NCBI GenBank assembly: GCA_902764345.1
Contig: CACWVT010000008.1
Coordinates: 1 to 64,000 of the forward strand
Length of the DNA stretch: 64,000 nt
Direction: 5' to 3'
Origin: an uncultured Ruminobacter sp.
GTDB taxonomy: Bacteria; Pseudomonadota; Gammaproteobacteria; Enterobacterales; Succinivibrionaceae
Shown: one piece after another, positions 46,093-56,743 of the stretch
How positions within the stretch are numbered: position 1 is the first letter of the stretch
How the letters are laid out: the number at the start of each line of letters is the position of its first letter
The notes under the pieces: generated by a model
Database searches by the model: none
The model's input: only the letters and a program-made list of their open reading frames with translations
Told to the model about the DNA's origin: nothing
Made by a program: the position numbers and the translations under genes

Positions 46093-47903
46093 TACTTGGC
46101 TGCCTCCTGTTGTCTCTTCTTTTCAGCATCTTCCGCAGCTGCGCCGTATACACGTTCTGCAGGCTTGAAGCGGGTGATCTTAACATCGCTGTAGCTGATG
46201 GTTGGAACATCGTCGCCGTTCTTGAATGCGAGAGTGTGCTTTAAGAAGTTTACGTCGTCACGCTTCTTGTATGCGCCGTCCGGACCGTCAAGACGCTGGT
46301 GAGAACCGCGTGATTCCTTACGGTTGATGGCTGAGTTAGCCATACATTCGGCAACATCAAGAGTGTAACCAAGTTCGATGGCGTTAAGGAATTCAGTGTT
46401 GAATACACGGCCTGAAGTATCCTTGATCTTGATGTTCTTGTAACGCTTCTGAAGAGCCTTGAGGGTATCAATGGTCTTCTGCATTGATTCTTCTTCACGG
46501 TAGATACCAACGCCTTCTTCCATTGAGTCGCCCATTTCATGACGAATCTTTGAACAGCTTTCGGTGCCGGTGCTGTCTTCAAACAGTCTGGTTGCCTTGA
46601 GAACAATTTCTTCAGCCTGCTTGGTGAGGTTTGCTTCATTACCGAACTGAACGCTCTTAGCGTAGTTTGCAGCTTCGATACCTGCAACCTTACCGAATAC
46701 GATGGTTTCAACGAGTGAGTTTGAACCGAGACGGTTTGCACCGTGAATACCTACGGAAGCACATTCACCTGCTGCGTATAAGCCCGGCTTGCGGGTTGCG
46801 GTCTTACCGTCGGTTTCGATACCACCCATGGTGTAGTGAACTACCGGACGGATAGGTACAGGAGATTCTGCAGGATCCACGCCGGCGTAAGCCATGGCGA
46901 GTTCACAGATGAGTGGGAGACGTTCATGGAGGTAGTCACGGCCTAAGTGTCTCAGGTCGAGGTGAACGGCATCGCCTAACGGAGTCTTGATGGTTCTGCC
47001 CTTCTTCTGTTCGTTCCAGAATGCCTGTGAAACGCGGTCACGAGGACCAAGTTCCATGTACTTGTTCTTTGGCTGTCCTACAGGGGTTTCAGGGCCGAGA
47101 CCGTAGTCCTGGAGGTAACGGTAGCCGTCCTTGTTTACGAGGATACCGCCTTCACCGCGGCAGCCTTCGGTCATTAATACGCCGCAACCGAGAAGACCGG
47201 TAGGGTGGTACTGAACGAATTCCATGTCGCGTAAAGGTACGCCGTGACGATAAGCAAGAGCCATACCGTCGCCGGTTACGATACCGCCGTTGGTGTTGAA
47301 GCTGTATGCACGGCCTGCACCGCCGGTAGCCAGAATAACTGACTTGGCAATGATGGTGCGGCATACACCGTTCTGAATGTCATAGGTTACAACACCCTTG
47401 ATCTGACCGTCTTCTTCCAGAAGGTCGAGAACGAAGTGTTCGTCGAAACGCTGGATTGAAGGATACTTGATGGAGGTCTGGAATAAGGTGTGGAGCATGT
47501 GGAAGCCTGACTTGTCGGCAGCAAACCAGGTGCGAGGTACTTTCATACCGCCGAAACGACGTACGTTAACACGGCCGTCCGGCTTTCTGCTCCATGGGCA
47601 GCCCCAGTGTTCGAGCTGGAACAGTTCTTCAGTGGTGTGAGCCACGAAGTAGTCAACAACATCCTGTTCGCACAACCAATCACCACCGGCAACGGTGTCT
47701 TCAAAATGCTTTTCAAGGGTATCGTCTTCACCAATTACACCAGCAGCACCACCTTCTGCGGCCACGGTGTGGCTGCGCATTGGGTATACCTTGGAAATCA
47801 GTGCAATCTTGGTGGTAGGATCCTGTTCAGCAACAGCAATGGCTGCTCTGAGACCAGTACCACCCGCACCAACTATGGCGACGTCGGTCTTAATAATCTC
47901 CAC
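46092..47903 (-). CDS. frdA: Fumarate reductase flavoprotein subunit FrdA
   Basis: FrdA reduces fumarate to succinate in anaerobic respiration. The 603-aa protein has the FAD fold ([20 protein letters not shown]), the covalent-FAD His45 in [10 protein letters not shown], and the substrate region [11 protein letters not shown] near the C-terminus. The QYHPTGL and [11 protein letters not shown] blocks are also present. The start is a GTG at 47903, with AGGAG 6 bases upstream. The C-terminal tail ([16 protein letters not shown]) is rich in charge. It leads frdABCD, presumably a main energy and end-product pathway here. Confidence 0.97.
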   Translation of the reverse strand: MEIIKTDVAIVGAGGTGLRAAIAVAEQDPTTKIALISKVYPMRSHTVAAEGGAAGVIGEDDTLEKHFEDTVAGGDWLCEQDVVDYFVAHTTEELFQLEHWGCPWSRKPDGRVNVRRFGGMKVPRTWFAADKSGFHMLHTLFQTSIKYPSIQRFDEHFVLDLLEEDGQIKGVVTYDIQNGVCRTIIAKSVILATGGAGRAYSFNTNGGIVTGDGMALAYRHGVPLRDMEFVQYHPTGLLGCGVLMTEGCRGEGGILVNKDGYRYLQDYGLGPETPVGQPKNKYMELGPRDRVSQAFWNEQKKGRTIKTPLGDAVHLDLRHLGRDYLHERLPLICELAMAYAGVDPAESPVPIRPVVHYTMGGIETDGKTATRKPGLYAAGECASVGIHGANRLGSNSLVETIVFGKVAGIEAANYAKSVQFGNEANLTKQAEEIVLKATRLFEDSTGTESCSKIRHEMGDSMEEGVGIYREEESMQKTIDTLKALQKRYKNIKIKDTSGRVFNTEFLNAIELGYTLDVAECMANSAINRKESRGSHQRLDGPDGAYKKRDDVNFLKHTLAFKNGDDVPTISYSDVKITRFKPAERVYGAAAEDAEKKRQQEAAK

Positions 47904-47985
47904 GTTATTCTCCTAAAAAGGTACAAAATTAAAAAAGTAAAAAAGGGAAAAAAATAAGACAGTTTTTTTAAACTGACATGCTGTC

Positions 47986-47998
47986 TGATATTCTATCA
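47986..47998 (-). promoter_or_regulatory. Inverted repeat upstream of frdA
   Basis: TGATA-TTC-TATCA lies about 85 bases before frdA. It resembles an FNR site (TTGAT-N4-ATCAA), but the half-sites are one base too far apart, so FNR control is only possible. The gap 47904-48344 otherwise holds the psd terminator and no supported gene. Confidence 0.3.
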
Positions 47999-48256
47999 AA
48001 AATCAGCTAAAAATTCTCACTTTTTTTCAAGTAAATTAATTCCCGCTAATGCGGACTGCGTGCGGGTTTTATGACACTTTTTGGTGCATGTCCGGAAGAA
48101 TCTCCGTACAGCCGTGGACATGCTGACGGTTCACGGTTTTTAGTGTTTTAAAAAGCAGTAGGACATGCCGTAACGGCCGTCATCACGGACGGAAATTTTG
48201 GGAGATGTCAGAAAGAACGGCATATTCCGAACAGGATAATCCGCTGAAGTAAAAAA

Positions 48257-48288
48257 GGAACGTAACGGTTTGTTTACCGTTACGTTCC
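48257..48288 (-). terminator. Terminator of rsgA-psd
   Basis: GGAACGTAACGGT (48257-48269) pairs with ACCGTTACGTTCC (48276-48288). AAAAAA on the left gives a U-run in the minus-strand RNA. Confidence 0.88.
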
Positions 48289-48344
48289 TGATTCCGTATT
48301 ATGGCAGTCCGTTTGACTGCTTCCGGTTAACAGCGTTACTTATC

Positions 48345-49223
48345 TCAGCCGTTTTCGGTTTCGCTCTTTTCGTTTTCGATATCAGCAAGAGGTTCGCCGA
48401 ATTTTACCGCCTTTCCGGATTCAATGCCTTCAACAAATGAAACGGCATCGCGGCCGAAGAGCAGGATTACGGTTGAGCCGAGGTAGAATTTACCCATTCT
48501 GTCGCCCTTGTTGAGGGTAATGTTCTGGTCTGAGTAGTCCCATACGGTCACTTCTCTGAGTCTGTTAGGAGATACCTCACCGTGCCATTCGGTTGAAATG
48601 CTGCCTACAATTGTAGCTCCGACGAGAACCATGGCCATCGGACCGGCAGGGGTGTCAAAAAGACAGACTGCTCTTTCATTCTTTGTAAAAAGTTCACTGA
48701 TGGTTTTTACATAGGTAGGGTTGACGCTGTAGTATTTGCCCGGAACAAACACCATTTTTCTGAGGGTGCCGTCAATCGGCATGTGAATACAGTGGTAATT
48801 GGCAGGGGACAGGTAAATGCATATGAATTTACCGTCATTAAATGCTTCGGCATCCGAGTCATTTCCGCCTATAAGGGATCTGAAGCTGTAATCCTGGCCT
48901 TTGGCTGCCACGATTCTTCCGTAGGTTATGTCTCCGAATTCCGCAACGGTTCCGTCAACAGGCATGCACAGTCTGTTTTCTTCGGGACATACCGGTCTGG
49001 CGCCGTCCTTAAGTGCACGGGTGAAGAATTCGTTAAAGGTTTTGTATTCCTCCGGCTTCTCCTTCTGTGCTTCACTCATGTCAATTTTGTATTTTTTGAT
49101 GAACTGAGTAATGGCCCAGGTGGTAAGACCTCCCAGTTCGTTGCGTGCCAGAACGCCGGCAAGTCTGGTAAGCAGATATTTCGGTGTCAGGCGGTGTATA
49201 AGAGTCATAACTGATTCGTTCAT
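48345..49223 (-). CDS. psd: Phosphatidylserine decarboxylase proenzyme
   Basis: Psd makes phosphatidylethanolamine in the inner membrane. The proenzyme cleaves itself at the Gly-Ser bond of LGST to form a pyruvoyl group; KFYLGSTVILLFG is present near residue 250. The YKTFNEFFTRALKD, MPVDGTVAEFG and YLSPANYHCIHMPIDG blocks match the family. I choose the ATG at 49223 (MNESVMTLIHRL) with AGGAA before it. Upstream in-frame codons would overlap rsgA and add unmatched residues. The rsgA stop lies two bases away, so psd depends on rsgA translation. Confidence 0.94.
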   Translation of the reverse strand: MNESVMTLIHRLTPKYLLTRLAGVLARNELGGLTTWAITQFIKKYKIDMSEAQKEKPEEYKTFNEFFTRALKDGARPVCPEENRLCMPVDGTVAEFGDITYGRIVAAKGQDYSFRSLIGGNDSDAEAFNDGKFICIYLSPANYHCIHMPIDGTLRKMVFVPGKYYSVNPTYVKTISELFTKNERAVCLFDTPAGPMAMVLVGATIVGSISTEWHGEVSPNRLREVTVWDYSDQNITLNKGDRMGKFYLGSTVILLFGRDAVSFVEGIESGKAVKFGEPLADIENEKSETENG

Positions 49224-49224
49224 T

Positions 49225-50280
49225 TTACTGTTTCCTTGTTTTTTTACCGGGAGAACTGAAACTTGATGGTGCATTCTGCTGCATTGATTCAATTATACGG
49301 TGATAGTTGTTAAAGCGGAATTCCGCAATTTCAGAATTTTTCACTGCCTCAACAACGGCACACCCAGGGTCGTTGAGATGTTTGCAGTCCCTGAATTTGC
49401 AGTACGGGGTTTTTTCCAGAAATTCAGGGTACCCCCTGATAACCTCTTCAGGAGACAGGTGCCAGAGTCCGAATTCACGTATCCCCGGGGAGTCAATGAT
49501 GGTAGTGTTCTCCGGCAGGTGGTAGAGGCGCGAACTTGTGGTGGTATGCTGACCGAGTCCCGAAATATCGGATATGCTGTTTGTGGATGCGTTTGCTTCC
49601 GGGATAATCGTGTTTATGATGGAGGATTTCCCCACGCCGGACTGACCTACGAGAATGGTCGTTTCACCTTTGATTATTTCCCTGAGGCTGTCAACGCCTT
49701 CTCCGGTTCTAGTGCTTATCCACAGCGATTCATAGCCTATTTTTCTGTAGGTCTCCAGAATGATGTCGGTTTTCTCTCTTTCCTCCGGAGTGAACAGATC
49801 GCTCTTGTTTACAATGATGACGGGTTTTACGCCGCAGTGAATGCAGGCGATAAGATATCTGTCAATAATGTTTGTGGAGAATTCAGGCTGGTTGGTGCTG
49901 ACTATTAGTATTCTGGTTATGTTGGCAGCCACTGGCTTGACGCCGTCATAATAGTCCGGACGGCTCAGAAGACTGGAGCGTGGTTTAAGTGTTTCCACAA
50001 GACCATTCTGTCCTGCGGCATCCTTTATGCTGATTCTGAACAGAACCCTGTCTCCAGTAGTGAGGCCTTCAACGGTTCTTCTGATGTAGCATCTGTGAAC
50101 GGACAGATCGGCATCGTTTTCCACGTCGGCCTGTTTGCCGTAGCGGCTGATGACCGTTCCTTCAAGAAGCGGACCGAGAGATGAATCGTCAGGCAGCTGC
50201 TCTTCCGTTGTTTTCAGCAACCGTTCGTGTCTGGCCTTGATGTTTCTGGCCTGTCTTGCAGTTATTTTGTTTTTTGCCAT
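49225..50280 (-). CDS. rsgA: Small ribosomal subunit biogenesis GTPase RsgA
   Basis: RsgA is a circularly permuted GTPase that checks late 30S maturation. The order of motifs is permuted: NKSD (VIIVNKSDLF) comes before the P-loop GQSGVGKSSI and DSPGIREFG. An N-terminal OB fold and a C-terminal Zn site (CKFRDCKHLNDPGCAV) flank the GTPase core. The length is 351 aa. The rsgA-psd order is as in E. coli. Confidence 0.95.
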   Translation of the reverse strand: MAKNKITARQARNIKARHERLLKTTEEQLPDDSSLGPLLEGTVISRYGKQADVENDADLSVHRCYIRRTVEGLTTGDRVLFRISIKDAAGQNGLVETLKPRSSLLSRPDYYDGVKPVAANITRILIVSTNQPEFSTNIIDRYLIACIHCGVKPVIIVNKSDLFTPEEREKTDIILETYRKIGYESLWISTRTGEGVDSLREIIKGETTILVGQSGVGKSSIINTIIPEANASTNSISDISGLGQHTTTSSRLYHLPENTTIIDSPGIREFGLWHLSPEEVIRGYPEFLEKTPYCKFRDCKHLNDPGCAVVEAVKNSEIAEFRFNNYHRIIESMQQNAPSSFSSPGKKTRKQ

Positions 50281-50513
50281 TAATTATGGTAAATCCTGTA
50301 TATGAATTTAACTTCCTTTAATTTACGGAATATTTTACTTCATTTTGTGTTGGAAACGGAAACAAAGCCGATAAAGATTGCTGATTATCGGTTATTCCGT
50401 CATTCATGTTTGGTGTTTCAATACTGAGAATGGCATTGTCGGCGGTTTTTTGAATGTGTCTGGTTAAAAAATGTATATTTAAAAGAAAATTTGCATTATT
50501 TATCAAAAAAATG

Positions 50514-50541
50514 TTGCAAGACTCCGAAATACAGGTATAAT
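50514..50541 (+). promoter_or_regulatory. Promoter of the tRNA-Gly genes
   Basis: TTGCAA (50514-50519), a 16-base spacer and a perfect TATAAT (50536-50541) lie 14 bases before the first tRNA gene. Confidence 0.72.
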
Positions 50542-50555
50542 GCACCTGTTTTTCA

Positions 50556-50631
<76 letters not shown>

Positions 50632-50652
50632 AAATCGCAGCATATGTTTGAT

Positions 50653-50757
<105 letters not shown>

Positions 50758-50857
50758 AAATCTCTGAAAATCACCGATACATGATTAAATATTGCAGTAT
50801 ATCGTACTGTGCTAATGTTTTTTTGTTTTCCGTTATTACATGTAATGTTAAGTATCC

Positions 50858-51700
50858 ATGACTGCCAAGGTTTTTAATTTCAGATCCTTTTCAATAAAAC
50901 GTGAAAAATCAGGCATGAAACTGAGCACGGATGCCGTGCTTCTCGGTGCCTGGACGGCAGATCTCCTGCAGAATGAGAATCCGTTAAGGATTCTGGACAT
51001 CGGCACGGGAACCGGCATTCTGGCCCTGATAGCGGCTCAGTTTTTCGAGAGAGCCTGCGTTGATGCGATAGATTCCGATGACGGTGCGGTTTTTGATGCC
51101 GGGATTAATTTTTCTGAAAGTCCGTACGCCGACAGGCTGCGTCTTATGAAGGCGGACGTCAGAAATTTCTGCCGGAAAACAGGTGCAGGTAATAATGGTT
51201 TACATGAAGGTCAGTCTTTCGCAGGAAAAAACATTATTCCGGAAAAAGTGACCGATCATGACAGTGTCGGGATATATGATCTTATCATCTGCAATCCTCC
51301 TTATTTCGATTTCAGTGTGCCGCTGTCAAGTATTTCAAGACATAATGCGAGATGCAGTGACAGTCTTTCCGCTGCCGATTTGTTTGCGTCCGTAAGCCGT
51401 CTGATGACGGAATGCGGCAGGGCCTGCATAATTATCCCTTATGACAGGGAAAGTGATTATGTCAGAACGGCTCTGGACAATGGGCTTACTGTTCACAGAT
51501 GCGTGAGGGTGAGTTCCAAAAAGGAAAAGTCACCGTATGTCACGTTACTCTGTTTTGTCAAAAAGTCTCAGTCAGATGCGGAAGCTTCTCCATGTAATGA
51601 AAGCTCAGCCGGTGATGCCGAAAACCGGTATCTTCTTGAGGACGACGGAAGCAGAAGCGAATTTTTCAGAAACATCACAAAGGAACTGTATCTCAAGTGA
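50858..51700 (+). CDS. trmN6: tRNA1(Val) (adenine37-N6)-methyltransferase-like protein
   Basis: TrmN6 (YfiC) methylates N6 of A37 in tRNA-Val1 with SAM. The 280-aa protein has KLSTDAVLLGAWTADL, the SAM motif ILDIGTGTGILALIAAQ, and the N6-methylase catalytic NPPYFDF. Compared with YfiC (245 aa) there is an inserted, low-similarity stretch of about 30 residues before DLIICNPPYF and a Ser/Asp-rich stretch near the C-terminus. It is a single gene directly after the tRNA-Gly pair. Confidence 0.86.
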   Translation: MTAKVFNFRSFSIKREKSGMKLSTDAVLLGAWTADLLQNENPLRILDIGTGTGILALIAAQFFERACVDAIDSDDGAVFDAGINFSESPYADRLRLMKADVRNFCRKTGAGNNGLHEGQSFAGKNIIPEKVTDHDSVGIYDLIICNPPYFDFSVPLSSISRHNARCSDSLSAADLFASVSRLMTECGRACIIIPYDRESDYVRTALDNGLTVHRCVRVSSKKEKSPYVTLLCFVKKSQSDAEASPCNESSAGDAENRYLLEDDGSRSEFFRNITKELYLK

Positions 51701-51776
51701 CAGTTTCGTAAAGTGATCATATTATTTGTAATCGGAAGTATCATGTGAACAGTATTGATTCTGAAGGAGAACTGTC

Positions 51777-52160
51777 TTGAAAATTGAACATGTCGCCATG
51801 TATGTACACGATCCTGAAAAGGCCCGTGATTTTTTTGTGAAGTATTTTAACGGCAGGTCAAATGAAGGATATGTCAATCCGCGTACCGGCTTCAGATCAT
51901 TTTTCATTACCTTTGATGACGGCGCCAGACTTGAGATTATGCAGAGGCCTGATATGACTGACAGTCCTGCCGATCTCTACCGTACCGGTTTTATTCACAT
52001 TGCCTTTTCCGTCGGCAGCAGGGAGACTGTTGACAGCCTGACGGAGCGGCTGCGTAATGACGGATTTACGGTCGTAAGCGGCCCAAGAACCACCGGAGAC
52101 GGATATTACGAAAGCTGTGTGGTTGCCGTGGAGGGTAATCAGGTGGAGATAACCGTGTAG
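51777..52160 (+). CDS. VOC-family (glyoxalase/bleomycin-resistance fold) protein
   Basis: The 127-aa protein has two beta-alpha-beta-beta-beta units. Candidate metal ligands sit at His in KIEHVAMYVHD, Glu in GARLEIMQ, His in FIHIAFSV, and Glu in NQVEITV, the glyoxalase I pattern. It is close in style to small lactoylglutathione-lyase-like proteins of unknown substrate. The start is a TTG at 51777 with AAGGAGA 6 bases upstream; no ATG fits. Its last codons and stop are covered by a 27-bp tandem duplication. Confidence 0.78.
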   Translation: MKIEHVAMYVHDPEKARDFFVKYFNGRSNEGYVNPRTGFRSFFITFDDGARLEIMQRPDMTDSPADLYRTGFIHIAFSVGSRETVDSLTERLRNDGFTVVSGPRTTGDGYYESCVVAVEGNQVEITV

Positions 52161-52185
52161 GGTAATCAGGTGGAGATAACCGTGT
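52132..52185 (+). repeat. 27-bp tandem duplication over the VOC gene stop
   Basis: Two perfect copies with a period of 27 (52132-52158 and 52159-52185), beginning AGGGTAATCAGGTGGAG. The first contains the end of the gene; the second is a non-coding echo after the stop. Confidence 0.92.
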
Positions 52186-52339
52186 AGGTCTGCCGTTTCC
52201 TGAATTGCATGATTGCAGCAGTCTGACTGTCAAAGATTGAGATTGTTATTACTAATTGAAACAATTGCTGTGGATAAAAGGCCAAAGGTAAATTATTATC
52301 TGAGAATATGTTTTCGGATTTCAGAAGGATGAATGTTTT

Positions 52340-53365
52340 ATGTATAACAAGGATATGGGAAAATACAATACCGATTCCGGTTCTGCCAGAAAAAAGTCCG
52401 GCGGTTATGACAGTAAATATTCATCAAGAGGAGATTATAACAAACGCAGTTCCGGCGACGGTGAGTATGAAACCCGTGCAAAATCACGTAAAGCCGATGC
52501 GGGGGCTGAGTCATCCCTTTTTGGGAACATGAACGCATCTGCTGATGCGGCCAAAACGGAATCCGGAAGTCAGGAGGAAAAGCGTCGCAGTTATCAGGAA
52601 GCTGATGATTCTTTTTCTGATCTCAATGGGGAAAAGGACAACAGTTACGGAAGTGACGGTAACACAGACTTTACATCATCATCTTCTTCTACCTCTTCCT
52701 CTTCTACCTCTTCCTCTACTTTTACATCGACATTTTCTTCAACATCCTCATCTTCGACATCCGCATCATCATCTTCTTCCTTTTCTTCCACCTCTTCCGT
52801 AAATGCGGACGGAGGTGTGAACAACCCGCAGACAACAGTAGTGACATCGGTAAATATTTCCGATTCTTTTGAAAACGGAGATGGCATATACGGCAGAACC
52901 CAGAACGGTGAAAGCTTTTGTTACGCAGGTCCAGGAACTGCAGGAAGCATGAAGGCGTTTAATGCCGCGGCAGAGGCAAGAAACTGTTCCGGCCTTATGG
53001 TTGTGGCCCTTGTTCTTCATATAGTTGGCATGTTTATCATGTTTCTTTCACTGTTCGCTTTGATCTGCACATTCATAGCCGTTACAAAGGTTAAAAAATT
53101 TTTCTCGGCCGTGAACTGTACGGAAGGCCTTCAGATGGCTAAAAAAGTATGGAATCTGGTTCTTGGACTGTTTTGCGGCGGTTTCGGCCTGGTGTTCTTT
53201 CTTTTTGTGTGTGTCGGGGTTAGTTCGGATAACAGTGAAGGTGGCCCACTGGTGATGCTGACTGTTTTTGTAATTGTTGCCTTGATGTTCGGCTGGGTGA
53301 TCGGGAGTGTGTACCTTCTTTACATGTGGATAAAAATAAAGGAGCAGCTGAAACGGTATATGTAA
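52340..53365 (+). CDS. Ser-rich protein with three C-terminal membrane helices, unrecognised
   Basis: The 341-aa protein falls into two parts. Residues about 1-200 are hydrophilic, rich in Ser, Asp, Lys, Gly and Tyr, and include a nearly pure Ser/Thr tract at about 112-153. Residues about 218-340 have three or four hydrophobic segments (LMVVALVLHIVGMFIMFLSL, LVLGLFCGGFGLVFFLFVCV, MLTVFVIVALMFGWVIGSVY). The membrane part resembles interferon-induced CD225/YgaP-like small membrane proteins only vaguely. The start at 52340 has GAAGGA about 11 bases upstream. Function is unknown. Confidence 0.65.
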   Translation: MYNKDMGKYNTDSGSARKKSGGYDSKYSSRGDYNKRSSGDGEYETRAKSRKADAGAESSLFGNMNASADAAKTESGSQEEKRRSYQEADDSFSDLNGEKDNSYGSDGNTDFTSSSSSTSSSSTSSSTFTSTFSSTSSSSTSASSSSSFSSTSSVNADGGVNNPQTTVVTSVNISDSFENGDGIYGRTQNGESFCYAGPGTAGSMKAFNAAAEARNCSGLMVVALVLHIVGMFIMFLSLFALICTFIAVTKVKKFFSAVNCTEGLQMAKKVWNLVLGLFCGGFGLVFFLFVCVGVSSDNSEGGPLVMLTVFVIVALMFGWVIGSVYLLYMWIKIKEQLKRYM

Positions 53366-53414
53366 CGTGTTTCAGGCAAACGTTAACGACGGCATGAGAC
53401 GTCGCTCAAAATAT

Positions 53415-53442
53415 GGCCGGTAAAACGGCCGTTTCCTTTTTT
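53415..53442 (+). terminator. Terminator after the Ser-rich protein gene
   Basis: GGCCG (53415-53419) and CGGCC (53426-53430) form a short stem, followed by GTTTCCTTTTTT. The rest of the gap to secA (53443-53790) holds small palindromes (CCTGTA-AAA-TACAGG at 53712-53726) but no gene. No secM-like leader gene was found. Confidence 0.6.
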
Positions 53443-53790
53443 ACGGCCGACGGGCTGTCAGGAACCGTATTTTTCAGAATATTTCATTCCTTTTCTTTTT
53501 TTTATATGTCCTTAAAATGAGATCTCTCACATATATTTGTAAATTGAATAAAGTCAGTCATTGAAAAAATGCGGAGCATAACATATTTAAAATATAGCAT
53601 TCAGATTTTCAGAACGTAAGGCACTTGTGGCAGGCAGTCGTTAAATCTGGTCAATAGAAGTGTGCGCTGGCCCATTACTGACAAATTATGCTAAGACAAA
53701 CAGCATGTATTCCTGTAAAATACAGGGCCGTATGTGTATAAAACGTTTGTATACGGAAGAATTAAAACAAAAGAATAACTGGTTAGAATA

Positions 53791-56532
53791 ATGTTTCAAA
53801 CAATACTTACAAAAATTTTTGGCAGCAGCAACGAGCGTATCGTAAAACAGCTGAATAAGGTCGTTGCAAAGGTTAACAGTCTGGAGCCTCAGTTCAAGCA
53901 GCTTAAGGACGAGGATTTCAGAACCTATACGGAAGAATACAAAAAGCGTGTGGCTGAAGGGTTAAAGCTTGAAGCCGACGGTAAAAAAGCGTACGGCAGT
54001 ACACTCAATGACATTCTGCCTGAAGCTTTTGCCCTTGTAAGGGAAGCCTCACTTCGCGTTCTCGGTCTCAGACCGTTTGATGTTCAGATTATGGGCGGTA
54101 TGGTTCTTAATGAAAATCAGATCGCCGAAATGAAGACCGGTGAAGGTAAGACCCTCACCGCACTTCTTCCTGCTTACCTGAACGCACTTACCGGAAAGGG
54201 CGTTCACGTTGTTACCGTGAACGATTACCTCGCAAAGCGTGACAGTGACTGGTGTCGTCCGCTGTTTGAATTCCTCGGCATGCACGTGGGATGCAATATC
54301 TCCGGTATGGATGCCGAATCCAAGAGAGCCGCTTACGCCTGCGACGTAACATACGGTACCAATAACGAATTCGGTTTCGACTATCTGAGAGACAACATGG
54401 CCTATGTTCCTGAACAGCGTGTTCAGAGACCTCTTTTCTATGCTCTTGTGGACGAAGTTGACTCCGTTCTCATCGATGAGGCCCGTACCCCGTTAATTAT
54501 TTCAGGTGCGGCCGAAGACAGTTCCGATCTTTATGTTGCCGTAAACAAGATTATTCCTGAACTTGTTGAACAGGAAAAGGAAGATTCCGACGAATACCGC
54601 GGAAACGGTGACTATACCCGTGACCTGAAGACCAAGTCCGCATATCTTACCGAAAACGGTCAGATTCATGTGGAAGAACTTCTGCAGCGTGAAGGCATCC
54701 TTCCGGAAAATCAGACCCTCTATTCAAGCGCAAGCATTACCCTGCTTCATCACGTGATGGCGGCACTTCGTGCACACGTGCTTTTTGAGAAGGATGTTGA
54801 CTATATCGTTAAGGACGGTGAGGTTATCATCGTTGATGAACACACCGGCCGTACAATGCAGGGCCGCAGATGGAGCGACGGTCTGCATCAGGCAGTGGAA
54901 GCGAAGGAAGGCGTTGAAATTCATCATGAAAACCAGACACTGGCTTCCATTACCTTCCAGAACTACTTCCGTATGTACGAAAAGCTTGCCGGTATGACCG
55001 GTACCGCTGATACCGAAGCATACGAATTCCAGCAGATTTATAACTTAAGAACAGTGGTGCTTCCTACCAACAGACCGATGATTCGTGAAGACCTCATTGA
55101 TCTTATCTACGGTTCTGAAGAAGAAAAGTTTGAAGCTGTGGTAAAGGACATCAATGAAGAAATCGGTAAGGGACGTCCGGTTCTGGTTGGTACCATCTCC
55201 ATTGAAAACTCAGAAAAGCTGTCCCGTTATCTGACTCAGCTTAACATCAAGCATCAGGTTCTTAACGCCAAGTTCCATGCTCAGGAAGCTCAGATTGTTG
55301 CTCAGGCCGGCCGTCCCGGCACCGTAACCATCGCCACCAACATGGCAGGCCGCGGTACCGATATCGTTCTCGGCGGTTCACTTGATGCGGATCTGGCTGC
55401 TCTTACCGATCCTACTCCTGAACAGATTCAGCAGGTTAAGGATGAATGGCAGAAGCGTCATGATGCGGTGGTTGCCGCCGGCGGTCTCCACATCATCGGT
55501 ACCGAACGTCATGAATCCCGTCGTATAGACAATCAGCTCCGTGGCCGTTCAGGCCGTCAGGGCGACCCAGGTTCATCACGTTTCTACCTGTCACTCGATG
55601 ACGATCTTCTGAGAAGATTCGGTTCAGACAAGCTTAAGACAATAATGAAGCATCTCGGTCTTGAAAGAGGTGAGCCAATCGGTCATAAGCTTGTTTCAAG
55701 AGCCATTGAAAATGCTCAGCGTAAGGTTGAAACCAGAAACTTCGATCTGCGTAAGAGTCTTCTTGAATTCGATGACGTTGCCAACGAACAGCGTAAGGTA
55801 ATTTACGAGGAACGTAATTCACTTCTTGACGGTAAGGTTGATGAAGGCAGTATCGATCTGATCCGTTCTGACGTTTACAACTCCGTAATCAACGAGTTCA
55901 TCACTCCAAATTCAATGAGTGAGAACTGGGATGTTCAGGGCCTTACCGACAAGCTCAAAAATGAATTTGCCCTTGAGCTGCCTATCCAGAAGTGGATTGA
56001 TGAAAGTGACAGGGTAGACGAGGAAGGCATCCGTAACAGGATTGTTGATGAAGCCAAGGATGTGTTTGAGGCAAAGAAGCTGCTCATCGGTGATGAAAGA
56101 GCTTCACAGCTTATCCGCAACATCATGCTTCAGTCACTTGATACCCTTTGGAAGGAACACCTTGCCTCAATGGACTATCTCCGTCAGGGTATCGGTCTGA
56201 GAGGCTATGCTCAGCGTAATCCTAAGCAGGAATACAAGCTTGAATCATTCCGCATGTTCTCTGAAATGATTGATAACTTCAAATATCAGGTTATCAGAAT
56301 TTTAAGCTGCATCCAGATCAAGGTTCAGGAAATTGATGAGATGGAACAGAAGCGTCAGGAACTTGCTGATGAGGCTGAAAAGAAGTTTAACGATGAGGCT
56401 GAATCAAAGGCCAAGGAAATTGAAAAAATGAATGCCGCCTTTGCGGATCCTAACCACAAGGTAGGCAGAAATGATCCTTGTCCATGCGGCAGCGGCAAGA
56501 AGTACAAGAACTGTCACGGACGTCTTGTATAA
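53791..56532 (+). CDS. secA: Preprotein translocase ATPase SecA
   Basis: SecA drives protein export through SecYEG with ATP. The 913-aa protein has the Walker A motif [32 protein letters not shown], the motor motifs [12 protein letters not shown] and [10 protein letters not shown], and a helical scaffold region. The C-terminal Zn-binding tail is [14 protein letters not shown], which binds SecB and lipids. The length is close to E. coli (901). A terminator follows. Confidence 0.97.
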   Translation: MFQTILTKIFGSSNERIVKQLNKVVAKVNSLEPQFKQLKDEDFRTYTEEYKKRVAEGLKLEADGKKAYGSTLNDILPEAFALVREASLRVLGLRPFDVQIMGGMVLNENQIAEMKTGEGKTLTALLPAYLNALTGKGVHVVTVNDYLAKRDSDWCRPLFEFLGMHVGCNISGMDAESKRAAYACDVTYGTNNEFGFDYLRDNMAYVPEQRVQRPLFYALVDEVDSVLIDEARTPLIISGAAEDSSDLYVAVNKIIPELVEQEKEDSDEYRGNGDYTRDLKTKSAYLTENGQIHVEELLQREGILPENQTLYSSASITLLHHVMAALRAHVLFEKDVDYIVKDGEVIIVDEHTGRTMQGRRWSDGLHQAVEAKEGVEIHHENQTLASITFQNYFRMYEKLAGMTGTADTEAYEFQQIYNLRTVVLPTNRPMIREDLIDLIYGSEEEKFEAVVKDINEEIGKGRPVLVGTISIENSEKLSRYLTQLNIKHQVLNAKFHAQEAQIVAQAGRPGTVTIATNMAGRGTDIVLGGSLDADLAALTDPTPEQIQQVKDEWQKRHDAVVAAGGLHIIGTERHESRRIDNQLRGRSGRQGDPGSSRFYLSLDDDLLRRFGSDKLKTIMKHLGLERGEPIGHKLVSRAIENAQRKVETRNFDLRKSLLEFDDVANEQRKVIYEERNSLLDGKVDEGSIDLIRSDVYNSVINEFITPNSMSENWDVQGLTDKLKNEFALELPIQKWIDESDRVDEEGIRNRIVDEAKDVFEAKKLLIGDERASQLIRNIMLQSLDTLWKEHLASMDYLRQGIGLRGYAQRNPKQEYKLESFRMFSEMIDNFKYQVIRILSCIQIKVQEIDEMEQKRQELADEAEKKFNDEAESKAKEIEKMNAAFADPNHKVGRNDPCPCGSGKKYKNCHGRLV

Positions 56533-56568
56533 TTTCCTGTCTTAATCAGAAATTCTAATCAGAGTTTG

Positions 56569-56608
56569 AAACCGTTATTGATTAAAATGTCAGTAACGGT
56601 TTTTTTTA
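56569..56608 (+). terminator. Terminator of secA
   Basis: AACCGTTATTGA (56570-56581) pairs with TCAGTAACGGTT (56590-56601) through one wobble, then eight T. Confidence 0.88.
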
Positions 56609-56743
56609 TCATGAGGAAAAACCGCACGGTAAAAAATAGTATAATGACACAGCCTCATGATTACGGGGCGGATACGGAATGCCTCCCCGAAGGCATAATC
56701 ATGTCAGGTTTTTAGATTCCACTTACATTGCGGCAGGTTATAT

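Noticed and set aside
47985-47999. Canonical FNR box upstream of frdA
   Set aside because: Half-sites are separated by five rather than four bases; kept only as a weak inverted repeat.
48130-48230. Short minus-strand frame (about 27 codons) between frdA and psd
   Set aside because: No ribosome binding site and no other support; it overlaps GC-rich hairpin DNA.
53443-53790. SecM-like regulatory leader peptide before secA
   Set aside because: No open frame with an export signal and arrest motif is present; only small palindromes were seen.
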